From Vespula vulgaris (Eukaryota; Arthropoda; Insecta; Hymenoptera; Vespidae), in contig NC_066605.1 in the NCBI RefSeq assembly GCF_905475345.1, positions 1,110,001 to 1,174,000 on the forward strand: a stretch of 64,000 nt of DNA, in the 5' to 3' direction. Shown here piece after piece: positions 26,347-38,731 of this stretch. Every line of letters begins with the position of its first letter. Positions within the stretch are counted from its first letter, which is position 1. The notes under the pieces are model-generated. The model had not been told where the DNA came from and did not search any database. It saw only the letters and a list, made by a program, of their open reading frames with translations. Made by a program: the position numbers and the translations under genes.

Positions 26347-29300
26347 CATCAAATAATACATTATAGTACAGCACAAGATTTTGTTGAAATAGAGATTATC
26401 TAAAAAAGGTATAATATCATCTATATATACATACATGTGTGCGTGCGTGTGTGTGTAGAACTAATATATATATGTTAGAGATAGAGAGAAAGAGAGAGAG
26501 AGAGAAACACATACACACACACACGCGCAATATTATTAGTAATTATTAAGAACGATTATTCTCGAAAATACGATATATTAAATCTTAAATTGTTTTACTT
26601 CATTATGAATTTAATGAATATATTTAACGCATAATTATTTTTACAGTACATTTTATTAACTAAAGGCACTTTTTACTATATAAATGTGTAGAATAGTTTT
26701 ATTCCAACAGTAATGTTTAAGATGATTTTGTTTATTTAGGTCTAAATGAGGCGTTTTTTAATTATTTTTATTGTTTTGTTGTTATTAATCATTTAAGTGA
26801 ATAGACTAAAATGAATCTCTGTAATACAAAAAATAGATATTTAACATAATATTATTTATATAAGGTAAAAATATTTGCGCTAACAAAATGACAAATGCAT
26901 TGTAATTATAATATAAAGTGATACGAGCTTTTTATTTGACTATAAAAAAGTATTAAGACTTTCAAAAAATTAACATTAAACAAAAATAGATCTGCATACT
27001 CCACTGATATCATGTATGTACATGTATAAGTGCATAATCTGAATTTATCATTGATGGTTTCAGAATCTTAATGACTATAATGTGAATCTCAAAAAAAATA
27101 TGTGAATTCATAGGAAAAAAATATGTGGGTTACTTTTTTCTCAAATATAAAGTTTAATTATACTATATAATAAATTAAGGTAACAGTGTTGTACAGATAT
27201 AAGATACATATATGCAAAATCATGTATTTTGTATGATCCTTGCGACTAGATAATCATAATAATCATGCTAATTGCAATTTAATTAATATTTGAAATAATT
27301 TAATGAAGTATTAATGAATTAATAACAAGTTACTACAGGCATAATTGTTATAATTATAAGATAAATGAATCATTTTAAAAGGAATCATATAAATATATGT
27401 TTGTGTTATGTTATAGTGTCCTTTTATATATTTCCCTTTGTAAAAAAAGAAAAAAAAGATAGAATTTATTATTTCAGATATGCTTCAAGCATTAAATTCA
27501 GGAATTTAAAGAAATTTTTATTATACAAATTATAATAATGTACATAAACATGTAGTTTTTAAATTACTTTAACCTCCACTTTATAAAAATTTCCATATAA
27601 CTAGTATGTTTACTGTAAAAGTATATATGGATTGTGCTATAATAGTGTTTTACATACACTAAAAACCGGAAAAATCCAATTGCACCTTTACTATTTCTAT
27701 CAAATTTTTAAATATTTGTATTATTTCAAAAATTACATATGTTATTACATTATTTTTGTATTTTTATGAAAGACTGCAAAAGAGATTGAGTACAATTCCA
27801 ATGTCTATCGATCAAGACGTTTTTTTTTTTTTTTTTTTCTTTAAAATTAATAATATTTAATAGCAAAAATATATAAATATATGACATAATTTGTAGTCTA
27901 TTAAAGGCAAAAGCCAAGTTTCTTTTTTTATTTTTGATGTTGTAATTTAACATTTATTGATGCAAAGGAATTTTTGGCTGTTAGTGCAGATAATATGGAG
28001 TAAACTAATACAGCTTATTTTCCAATGTCTTTATGATTTAGCACTTAATAACATGTGGCCCCCAAGTTTGACATAACGTTTATACCTATCTTGTTATTCT
28101 ATTAACAGAAAAGCAAAATATTTTTTAAAAAGATGTGTGTACGTTCATATAATTATTTGATGTGACATCTGCATCAATCGAAATTGATACTATTAGCGAT
28201 TATCTTGCATGTCATTAAACATGATGATACTATTATAAATATATAATCTATTGTCGCGCAAAATTAAAAAACAAAATTGGAAAAAGGAAATGAAGGACAT
28301 GTAATATAAGCAATTTTATTAATAACTTATTTTCAGCACTGATCTATTTCCTGTATAGATCTGCGCGTATGATAATTTTACATCGGGCGGCAGGAAAATA
28401 TTTTTGCATAGTAATATCAATTTATAAGTAATCAACAAGTATGAGAATCAAGTCTATATTTTGTACATAAGTGATTTTATTACTCCGTTCTCGGCAAAAC
28501 CTATTATTGTATTGCTATTAGTTAAATAGTCATTATATGCACAATAAAATGTAATATTCAAAAAAGTGCTATAAATTTGTTATAGAGTGCTCAGGCTTTG
28601 GCTTGTTATTAATACAACAAGTACTCTATGGTTATATATCAATGTCTTTCAATTTTGTTCATATTTCTTTTATTATAATAATAGGTATAAATATGAAAAA
28701 TTGCATGACATTAACAAGAGTCATGTCTTACATCGAAGAGAAATAGATACATGATTGTGCACATATGAATCAATAAGAAACTTTTGAAATAACATTAAAC
28801 GTTTAAAATTATATTATACATTAACAATTAGATTGTACATAAATTTCATAATTTTTAAAAAATGTCAATGTAGAATATAACACAACAGAAGTGAGATAAG
28901 TAGTGTGCACATTTTTTATTTTCTTATGAATTTAATGATATTATTTATGCTTATATTTTGTATCAATCCCGTATAATACTTATGGTTTTATATACAATGG
29001 AGCATATAAAAAAGTATGACTTCTTGTGGAATAACATAGAATTCTATATCACTTTCTCTTCAGTATTAATATCTGAAATATACGATTTTATATATGATAG
29101 TTCAATTGTATGCACTGTTGTGTAGAAAAACTGAAGAGATATTGGAATGCATTGATTAAGTTTAATTTCATATGAATCCTAAATGTGTAATGAATACTGA
29201 AACAAGGAAATTTAATAAAAAGCTTTATACTTTAAAACGAAAGAAAATTTTTGTTAGACGATCCATTGCAATAGGAAATGAATTATGAATTGGTATGAAT

Positions 29301-30634
29301 AATATAGCCATAGAGCCTTCATTAAGATCAGTGCATATCGGTAAAGAAAGTATCATGTTATTCCAAAGCCCGATTTTTATTATCCTTCTCTAAATCTAAA
29401 TCATATTTTTGCACAGTGTTCCTTTGTTTTTCAACTTGAGATTTTATGAAAGTTAGCTAATACGAATTATTAAAGGAACAGTTTTATAGACTTATAATTG
29501 TGATTATTAATATACATTGTTAACTTGTATTTCTTTTTTCTTTCTTTGTAAGTATATAAAAACTGGAATTTATAATTTAATTAAACAGTTGTGAATATTA
29601 ATTCATATTTCAGTTCTTATCCTACTAATTATAAAAAAGTAATGAAGGATTCACAAGATACATTTTTCATAGAACTTACAATTTGTGTCAGAAATATGGC
29701 AACCTAATTCTAACTGTTTGTTATTTAATACTTGCATATAGTAAAAATGTTGGCATTGTGTGAATGTTGTTATATAATAACACGTTCCTTTAACTGATAT
29801 CAATGAGTATAACTGCAAGTCATACGATATTTTGCCCCTTATAGTTTGTGCGAAAAAACATGTCCATTTTGTATAAGATATTAATGAATTTCAATTAAAG
29901 TGAAGTATGAAAGTGTATGAATTGCTAATAATATAAAAAAATAAAGTAAGACAGGGAAATATTATGCAATTAGACTTACACTTTCACGCACTTCACTAGA
30001 ACTGGAAGACTACATGGACTGGATGAATTTTGTGAATATCCTGTTGTAGAAAAAGTGAATTATCATTTAGATTATAAATTACATGGTATATCAATGTACT
30101 GTATACTTAGTATATGACCACATTAAAACATTGTAATAATATACAGTCAGAATAAGGCATGTCAATCCATAAGGATGTACAATTTCCTTAATACCACAGC
30201 TAAAGTTGTGAATGTTAAAATATTTTTGTAATTGTTACAGCACATTCTTTATAAATATGTATGCTTCTAAAAGTGTTTAAATTATAAGAAAATGCAGTCT
30301 GAAAGTATATAACTCTATTCGATAATGTTTTAATTACATCTTATGGGTGGCAATGGACAGCTAATAATAATAATAATAATAATAATAATGGTTACAATTT
30401 CTCTTAGTTGGCTTCATGATATATTACTATGCTCTTATTATCAATATTATTGGAACACACACCACAGTATGTAAGGAGCATTTCTGAATTGCAGTATCTT
30501 TCTTTATCGAAATCATCCCATTGACTCGATCAATGTCAATTGTGCCTTACAGAGCCTCCATATGATAAGTTAAAATAAAAATACAGGTGTATATTTTCCA
30601 TATCTAAGCCAATTGATCAAAAATAAATATTTGC
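26347..30634. other. Long AT-rich interval between convergent VPS50 and ARF6
   Basis: Some 4.3 kb, strongly AT-rich with many AATAAA and TTTATT hexamers, so it may be long 3' UTRs of one or both genes. It holds short GT/GA tracts near 26440-26525, a T run at about 27820-27838 and a (TAA)n tract at 30363-30390. No coding or RNA gene was recognised. Confidence 0.5.
30363..30390. repeat. (TAA)n microsatellite
   Basis: About nine TAA/ATA units. Confidence 0.9.
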
Positions 30635-31509
30635 TCATAATTTGTGGTTACTGGTCAACCATGTAAGGCCTTCATAAAGCCCATCTCCAGTGGTAGCACA
30701 TGATGGTTGAACATACCAATTTCTGTCCCGTATCCTAGTTAACCCCAACTTTTCTTGAATCTCATGGGGTTTCATCGCTAAATGAAAATAAAATTCTTAA
30801 ACGAAGTCAATGCACATATTTTCTCATATATAAAGTATATACTACAAAAAAATAATAATAATTTGTATGATAAAGATTATGCTACAATAAATAAAATGTT
30901 TGTTCTGTTGTTTGCAATATAACTTACCATCAGGAAGATCTTGTTTATTAGCAAAAATTAAAATAATAGCATCACGCATTTCTCTATCATTTATAATCCG
31001 ATGGAGTTCTTGACGTGCTTCATCAATTCTATCTCTGTCTGCACAGTCTACTACAAAAATAAGACCTTGTGTTCCTGTGTAATAATGACGCCATAATGGA
31101 CGTATTTTATCCTGTCCACCTACGTCCTAAAAGAACACACAAAGTAATCAATTCTAATTGCAAATGTTTCACATTTATATTACTATTAATGATAGATATT
31201 TTAACACGAACTTACCCAGACGTTAAATTTAACATTTTTATAGGTAACAGTTTCTACATTAAATCCTACAGTCGGTATAGTTGTCACAGACTGTCCTAAT
31301 TTAAGTTTATACAATATTGCTGACATAAATAATTAAGGAAATAAAATATATGGTAGATCTGTTAGATCGTATTCTATCAGAAAGTACTAATTAATGAAAA
31401 ACAAATTAGTAAAAGTAGAAAGGATACTAGTTTTTCCTGCAGCATCCAATCCCAACATAAGAATTCGCATCTCCTTGTTGCCAAAAATTTTTGACAACAA
31501 CTTTCCCAT
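30635..31509 (-). CDS. Arf6: ARF6 small GTPase (4 exons, 175 aa)
   Basis: Exons in transcript order: 31509-31428, 31319-31216, 31126-30928, 30777-30635. Phases match, giving 175 residues, exactly the family length. It starts MGKLLSKIFGNKEMR, with Gly2 for N-myristoylation and the basic N-terminus of ARF6. The P-loop is GLDAAGKTT (T split by intron 1), switch I holds IPTVGFNVET, switch II DVGGQDKIRPLW, and the guanine-specificity loops are NKQD and SCAT. It ends GLYEGLTWLTSNHKL, the ARF6 signature rather than that of ARF1. ARF6 (Drosophila Arf51F) cycles at the plasma membrane and recycling endosomes and controls endocytic recycling, PIP2 and cortical actin. Confidence 0.97.
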
Positions 31510-33888
31510 CTTACCAGCTGCTTTCTAGGCACCTGCCACCTGGATTCCATATACTGTATAATATTAGAAAATTCAAGACCTTTTTTTAGTAGTTTAACAA
31601 TAATACAAGTAGCAATATCACATCATTTTCAGGTAACTAATTACTCTACCGGATATACTTTTTAATATATTATTAACGGTTATAATGCATTTGGTGCAAT
31701 TTAATTTTTCTATAGATTTATTAATTACTATTATAGTCTTTTATTAAAGAAACAGTTTGCAATTGTATAAATACATAACCTCTGAAGAGCTATAACGTTC
31801 GAACAGATAAAAAACGTTTAAAATAAAAATGTTGTATTCCTCGTGAAAAGATATATAAATAAAAGCAAATTAATGATTAATTGAATTATGAATGAAATTG
31901 ATGAATATTTTAAGACGATGATAAAAAGAAAAAGAAAGAAAACATAAAAAATCTCTGGAATATAAAGTAAAATAAAAACGAGGCTGAGATCTACCTATGT
32001 AGGACGAAATTTGTAAATGGATCGCACACGCACGGATAATAATTTATAACTTTACCATTTGGAATATAATAAATTCGTTTTTAATTTGAACACGTAAAAG
32101 ACAAGCATAACGACCAGTAGGATAACTCTTTTATCGTCGCCCACGCGTTTTACATGACAATCGATGACGAATTTTATTAAGTATGTTGCAGTCTCTCAAT
32201 CGTATTTTCTTCTGATGAATTAACACGCGCGTCCACACGTTATTTTCGTAAAACTTACCGTAAAACATTTACAAAGATCGATTGTTTTATCGGCACATCG
32301 GTACATCACAACACGACACTGCACATAACTTTTTTAATACAGTCGTAATACTGCAGTAACATTACCAAAAACGTTATTTAGGCACGTATAACATAATGCT
32401 CCCGCAAGTTCCAAGGAACACACGCGTGCAACTTGAAAGAAAACGCAACTTGAGCTTGAGATCGTTGAAGCATGTATATATATATGTGTGTGTGTGTGTA
32501 TATAACTATATATTATATATACTAAATTCACACATAATTTTAGGCGCCACCACATATTGCCACTATACTAGTTCTTTTCATCTATGAAAGGCAATTATGA
32601 TTAATCTTTATAAAATATTTGAACTTCCTTGAATTGTATCAATCATTTTTCTTAATTTTTCTAAATTATCTATATAGATATATTTGCTATTATACATATA
32701 TATTTTTAATATAATCGAAAAATTCTTCGGAAAATGGAATGGGCGTGGAACGAACGACTAAACGAATAATTGATTAGCTATGTGTTACGGTAAAGTTAAT
32801 TCTTTAGAAAGATTAAGAACAATTTGTTTATTTTTCAAGATACTTTTGAATTATTTCTCATTTTTTATAGCATTGTTAATTTTTTTCTTGTTTTGACATT
32901 AGTTCTTTCCTTTCAGGATATTTTTTATGATATGATTTTTCTCTTTTCTTTCTTTTTTTTTTTAATGATTCGCGATGATAAAATCGCACGAGAAATTGCT
33001 TGTGGCACCATCTAAATTACATTCCTAGAAACTATATACATTTTTTGTTAAAATTAATCTTATCGTCGATAAGCTAAGAGTTAGGTAATTTTTGAGATAA
33101 GATTTTTTAATAATATTTGTAGAAACGTTATTTGCAACGATCAATTTGGAAAAGTTTGTTAATTATACAAATATAGAATGTTATATAAACGTGTAAAGAG
33201 GTTGTAAAATTTTAATCCTTACATGTGAAAATGATATCGAAATATCTGATTTTGAGTTAAAACATGATGTAACAAATGAATTTTAGAATTTGCATAATAA
33301 GACTTTTGCAAAGTTACGAATTTACAAACAAATTGAAGTACATATAAACATTTTTAATATTTTTATGGAAAATTTAACTTTTTTTTAATCTCACTACTGA
33401 TGGGAAGAGTTATCCAGAAAAAAGCATGAACGATAAACTATTATTTCCTATTACATTAATCTACTATCAAGATAAAATAGGTTAGGTACATACAACACGA
33501 CTTTCATCAATAATTAAGGTGTTCACCACCTTTCGCTCGTAGCGTATGTGACTTCAGCGACAGGTATGGAGAAAATATGAACTACAAACTCGATACTGAA
33601 ACAGTCCCCACTATATGCCTATTGCATCAGTGCATTTATTATAAGCTTGTTAAGTTATACATCCTTCTTACGTGTTACCTAACAACCGAGTTAGTGTAAG
33701 ACAAAAATTATTGTGTAATAAAAATAATGGTGCATCCAAAATTCAAAAAAACAAACAATGCGCTAGATTATACTTTTCGAAAGACAAATTATTAAAAAGT
33801 CTTTATTAGTTGTATAAACTTCCCGTTTCTTGTTTTTAGTTAAACATACATAAAGTGAAAATTTATTTAAGCAGCTATTCACCCGGTA
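31510..33888. other. ARF6 upstream region and gene-free AT-rich DNA
   Basis: The first kilobase probably holds ARF6 5' UTR and promoter. On the minus strand GTGCCTAG about 20 bases before the start codon could be a 3' splice site for a non-coding first exon. From about 32600 the sequence is AT-rich and featureless. ORFs 32334-32555 and 32824-33015 are not family-like. The repeat region starts at about 33889. Confidence 0.45.
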
Positions 33889-34542
33889 GTACTTGCGCTG
33901 TATCACTTAGACACAGATTTCGATATTTCGCAGAAAGATTATTCCCATTTCGCAATTTAATTTTAAAATAAAATATTTCTCCGTTATAGAAAAAACATTG
34001 AAATATGCAACTATTTGCCCGGTGTTATATGAGTCCTTGGCAACAGTTAAAAAAGAAGAGGAGAAAAAAAGAAAAAAGAGAAGAAAGAGAAAAAGTAAAG
34101 AAAGAAAAAATGAAAAATTGCACTGCAAAGATACTGAAACAGTAAACCGCCCAAAAGTCCACACCGGAATGCCCCTACCAAAAGTTCCACCCGAGACAAA
34201 CAACAATTAAAAGTTCTTAAATATAACTAATATAATAAATAAAAGTAAATAATTCGAATAATTAATAAAAGTATATAACTAATATAACTAATAGAAGTAT
34301 ATAATTAATAAAAGTAAATAAGAATAAATAGGAATGATAATGAACATAAAGACGACAGAAAAGATTTCTGTGCGTTTTCTTAATTACTTAAAAATTTTTT
34401 AGAAAATTACTTAAAAATTTTGTTATATTCAAATTTATTTATCTGTGTATTAAGTATAACTAACAATTCAAAATGTAATCAATTTAACGGTTAATTGAAC
34501 TTAGAGATGTTGTAAAAATATAGAAATATGCAGCCATCCGCC

Positions 34543-34637
34543 CGGTAATACTTGCGTTTTATAATTATACATATAATTTAGTTACAGACTTTAAATATAA
34601 TTAAGACATAGATCTCGATATATCGCAAGTATTACCG
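34543..34637. other. Stem-loop A, 14-bp perfect arms
   Basis: Left arm CGGTAATACTTGCG at 34543-34556 pairs exactly with CGCAAGTATTACCG at 34624-34637. A GCAGC/GCTGC outer pair lies further out. This is the best-preserved A/T version of the recurring stem-loop. Confidence 0.85.
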
Positions 34638-34783
34638 ACCCAGGTCCCACCGCTTGGAGGTTGCTGCATCTGGGGACCCACGAGCTAACGGTGACTCTAC
34701 TCTCTAAGATTCGCGGGACCGGCGTGAGCAAATAATCGCCGAACAAATAAAACGAAGTCCCCGGTAGGACTTTTAATCGCGCT

Positions 34784-34805
34784 CGGACACTCACGTGAGT
34801 GTCCG
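34784..34805. other. 22-bp perfect palindrome (hairpin C)
   Basis: CGGACACTCAC at 34784-34794 is directly followed by its exact reverse complement to 34805. It occupies the place where other units have AACACTC...GAGTGTT. Just upstream AGTCC (34756-34760) and GGACT (34767-34771) form a small hairpin. Confidence 0.85.
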
Positions 34806-37328
34806 AATGACTCTACTTCAAAATACGCATTACCGGCGTAATCTTATCTATATATCAGGCAAATAAAACTAAGTCCACGGTAGGACACTTAATTCGCGCC
34901 CGAACACTCACGTGGTGTTAGTACAACGGCAACTCTACTCTAAAATCCGCATTCCCGGCGTTCGCGAGGTAATATGAGCGAACAGGGACATCGAGTCCGC
35001 AACGGTATCCTACTAGGGATAACGTTGAGGCCGTCAGCCTCGGATGCCCATATCCCGCCTTTAAGCACGACCGTCCGTGCCTTTCGCATTTCGAACAATA
35101 ACACGAAGTCCACGGTAGGACCTTTAATCGCGCCCGAACATCCACGTGAGTGTTAGAATAACGGTGACTCTACTCTAATTCGCGGTCCCGCGGGGTTGCA
35201 TACACCTCACCATGGACTCAGGTGACTATAGATATAAGGTGGGTCAGTCAACGGACTGAACATCCTTACAAATAGCCATAAACCATCCTCCTCAGTAGCA
35301 CATAGACCGTCTCACTCTACAGTCATCCGATGACCGTATCACGACCGGTCATTCGTTCGTTTTTAGCAATCAAACGAAGTCCATTATCGTAGGACTTTTA
35401 ATCGCGCCCGGGAACACCACGCCTGTGCCCGCCGACACAGGCGCAAATGTTCTTTCTATCTTACCCGTATTCGCGTCTAACAATCGAATATGAACCAACC
35501 CTTCGACGATACATCGAACCTGCGCCGACATATCGAAATCCGTGAAGAAGAGGAGAAGAAGAAGAGAAAGAGAGGAACAGAAAGCCGGAACGTGCGCGCA
35601 TGTGAGAACCATAGAACTCGGAAGAAAAGAAAGAAAAGAATATCTGAAGGTGCAACGGAACGCGTGCACGAACGTGTGAAAAAGATGAAATTGAAATGAA
35701 AAGATGAACATAGAAAAGAAAAGAAAAGAGAAAATGAATGCGACCGAAGTCAGAGTACGGAAATCGAGCTGAATTTTTCGGTACAGAAAGAAGGAGACCC
35801 GCACAGAAGCCCACGCCCAAGGGCCCATCCCAAGGGTCCCACCCGAGAGAAACTATGATAATTAATCTCCAATGATTATTTCAATATTACAGAGCTGACA
35901 ATTTCAAAGAACAGATATGACTGTGAATTGACTAATGAATATACGGAAAGTGTAAGAAAGAATGTAAAATGTACGTCCTTCGATGTTTAATTTGGAATTA
36001 CATAGGAGAAATTTTGGAGAACTCTTAAAGAACGCAGCCATTCGCTCGGCAATACTTGCACACCATAAGATTTGACGAAACGCAAGTACTTCCGACCCAG
36101 GTCCCACCGCGTGGAGGTTGCTGCAGTTGGAGACCCACGGTCTAACGGGGTCTCTACTCTGAAATTCGCGTGACCGGCGTGTTCAAATAATCGGCGTTCT
36201 ATAAAACGAAGTCCCCGGTAGGACTTTTACTCGCGCCCGAACACTCCCGTGAGTGTTAGCATAACGGTGACTCTAACTCGCGTCCGCGACGTTCAATGCA
36301 CTGTCCAAGAATTCAGGCGGCTAACAGGAGGAGGGTCAGTCCACACTTACGGATAGCAAACCATACTACTCGGCAGCACATAAACCGACACACGACCGAT
36401 CATTTATTCGTTTTGGCAATCAAACGAAGTCCATTACCGAAGGACTTTTATTCGCGCGCGAGAACACCACGTCTGTGCCCGCCGACACAGGCGTAAATGT
36501 TCTTTCTATCCTACCCGTATTCCGCGCGGATATATCGATATATGTGAAGAAGAGGATAAGAAGAAGAGAAAGAAGAGAAAAGAAGAAGAAAGCCAGAACG
36601 TGCGCACACGTGAAAAGGATGGAGCAGAAAAGAATAGAAAGAAAAGAATATCCGTAAGACGCAATGGAACACATGCACGTGTGAAGAAGATAAAATTGGG
36701 AAGAAAAGATGAACGTAAAAGATCGACGAATACCAGAGTACAAAAATCCAGCTCGATTTTTCTATGCAGAAAGAAGGAGACCCGCACAGAAGCCCACGCC
36801 CAAGGGCCCATCCCAAGGGTCCCACCCGAGAGAAACTATGATAATTAATCCCGATTAATTGTTACGATATAGAACTATGCGTTTCGAAGAACAGAAATGA
36901 CTGTAAACTTATTGTTGAAGATACGAAAGATGTATGAAACCATGCGAAATGTAACTTAGGATTACATGGAAAAGATTTTGAAAAAGATTTTGAAGTGTGC
37001 AGCCATTCGCTCGGTAATACTTGTATCTCATAAGATTTCGACGTAACGCAAGTATTACCGACCCAGGTCCCACCGCGTGGAGGTTGCTGCATGTAGAGAC
37101 CCGCGGACTAACGGGGACTCTACTCTAAAATCCGCGATCCGAGATGCCTTTCCGCTTCGGGAGCTTCAGACTTCTCAGCAAACTGGAGATGTATAAAACC
37201 CCGCTTACAGATCGCTCCGCCGTCCACACCGTCGGCTTCAGACATCTCGAGACACGACCGGTCGTGTCTATATTTCGACTCCAAAAATCAAAACGTAGTC
37301 CTCGGCAGGACTTAATCTCGCGTCCGCG

Positions 37329-37368
37329 AACACCCACGCGCGTGCCGGCCGTCACGCGCGTGAGTGTT
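37329..37368. other. Hairpin C, GC-rich version
   Basis: The arm at 37329-37344 (AACACCCACGCGCGTG) pairs with 37353-37368 (CACGCGCGTGAGTGTT) with one mismatch around an 8-base loop. It recurs in all the 1.25-kb units and, altered, near 53390. Confidence 0.8.
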
Positions 37369-37405
37369 TTCCCTATCGTTCGCGTACGGAAGCAAGGAGA
37401 CATAC

Positions 37406-37441
37406 CCTCCCTGCATATAATAAGAATTATATGCAGGGAGG
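37406..37441. other. 16-bp perfect hairpin with 4-base loop
   Basis: CCTCCCTGCATATAAT (37406-37421), loop AAGA, then its exact reverse complement to 37441. Most later copies carry a single G-to-A change in the right arm, leaving one mismatch. Confidence 0.85.
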
Positions 37442-38109
37442 TTCCATTAACTTCCGTGTAAAGATCCCACGATGATCCGTCACCTAATCTGAAACAGAAA
37501 AAAAATGATTGTAGTGCTAAATATAAGATCAAAAATTAAAAAGATAATAAAAATTAAATATAAAAGCAAATATTAAAAAGATAATAAAAATTAAATATAA
37601 AAGCAAAAATTAAAAAGTTAACAAAAGTTAAATGCAAAAGCAAAAATTAAAAAGTTAACAAAAGTTAAATGCAAAAGCAAAAGTTAAAAGTATAATAGAA
37701 ATTAGATATAAGAACGAAAATTATATATAAAACTATATGCAAAGACTTCCCTGTAAAAATTTAATTTCACGATGATCGGTCCCTCGTTGATCGGTCCCTC
37801 GATGAGCTAACCTGAAACAGAAAAAGTATGAAATAGAATGAGAAACATATAAAGAAAATAGGAAAAGAATAGGCAGACAGAAAAAGGAAAAAAGAAGGAA
37901 AAATTTGAGTATGTACGCATGAGAAAAATAGAATTCCGAACGATGGATGTGCATCTCGAAGAATGGTTAACTCAGCGAAAATCATAGTAATATAATTGAG
38001 TTCAAGTTTTCCCTAGCAAAAGAACGAAACCCGCCTAAGGCCCACACCCGAGGGCCCCTCCCAAGGGTCCCACCCGAGACTAACAATAAATAAATGTTAA
38101 TAATAGTGA

Positions 38110-38462
38110 TTCATATGGTAAGTAAAAGTATATAATTAATGTAATTATCAAGAGTATACAATTATTATGGTATATAAGTAATAAAAGTAAATCAGGATAA
38201 ATACGAATGATAGCTAACATGAGCATATTCATATAGTAAGTAAAAGTATATAATTAATATAATTATCAAAAGTATACGATTATTAAGGTATATAAGTAAT
38301 AAAAGTAAATCAGGATAAATACGAATGATAGCTAACATGAGCATATTCATATAGTAGGTAAAACTATATAATTAATGTAATTATCAAAAGTATACGATTA
38401 TTAAGGTATATTAGTAATAAAAGTAAATCAGGATAAATACGGACGATAGCTAACATAAGTGG
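38110..38462. repeat. 118-bp tandem repeat, three copies
   Basis: AT-rich units starting TCATAT at 38111, 38229 and 38347, each with GATAAATACG and TAGCTAACAT. Related single stretches occur near 34230-34340, 47490-47600 and 52620-52780. Confidence 0.85.
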
Positions 38463-38636
38463 GATAGAAAAATTTTCAGTGCGTTCTCTTAGAAAATTCA
38501 TTTAAAATTTTCTTATATTGAAATTTATTTATCTGTGAAAATATAACTAATAATGTAGAATGAAATTAATTTAACGTCTAATTGAAGTTAGACAGAAGAG
38601 ATTTTGGAAAAACATTGAAATACGCAGCCATTCGCC

Positions 38637-38731
38637 CGGTAGTACTTGCGCTATATAATTACGTATATATTTTAATAATAGATTTTTGATACAATTTAGA
38701 CATAGATTTTAATATATCACAAGTACTACCG
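38637..38731. other. Stem-loop A, covarying version
   Basis: Left arm CGGTAGTACTTG (38637-38648) pairs exactly with CAAGTACTACCG (38720-38731). Compared with the copy at 34543, one A-T pair has become G-C on both sides. Confidence 0.85.

Larger units (their letters stand above)
33945..37645. repeat. Near-identical segmental duplication, copy 1
   Basis: About 3.7 kb that recurs at 47206-50906 with a constant offset of 13,261 bp. The two copies agree almost everywhere I compared, including a dozen ORFs with identical translations. One difference seen is GCAGGGAGG at 37433-37441 against GCAGAGAGG in copy 2. The right edge falls in a purine-rich tandem where copy 2 lacks one unit of about 32 bp. 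Confidence 0.9.

Noticed and set aside
37406..37441. pre-miRNA
   Set aside because: A 16-bp stem with a 4-base loop is too short for Drosha/Dicer-type precursors. It is kept only as a hairpin.
37125..37532. 135-aa minus ORF repeated at 40813, 42061, 43309 and 50386
   Set aside because: The DNA itself is repeated, an overlapping 105-aa plus-strand frame is equally repeated, and the frame spans perfect hairpins. The repetition is not evidence of coding.
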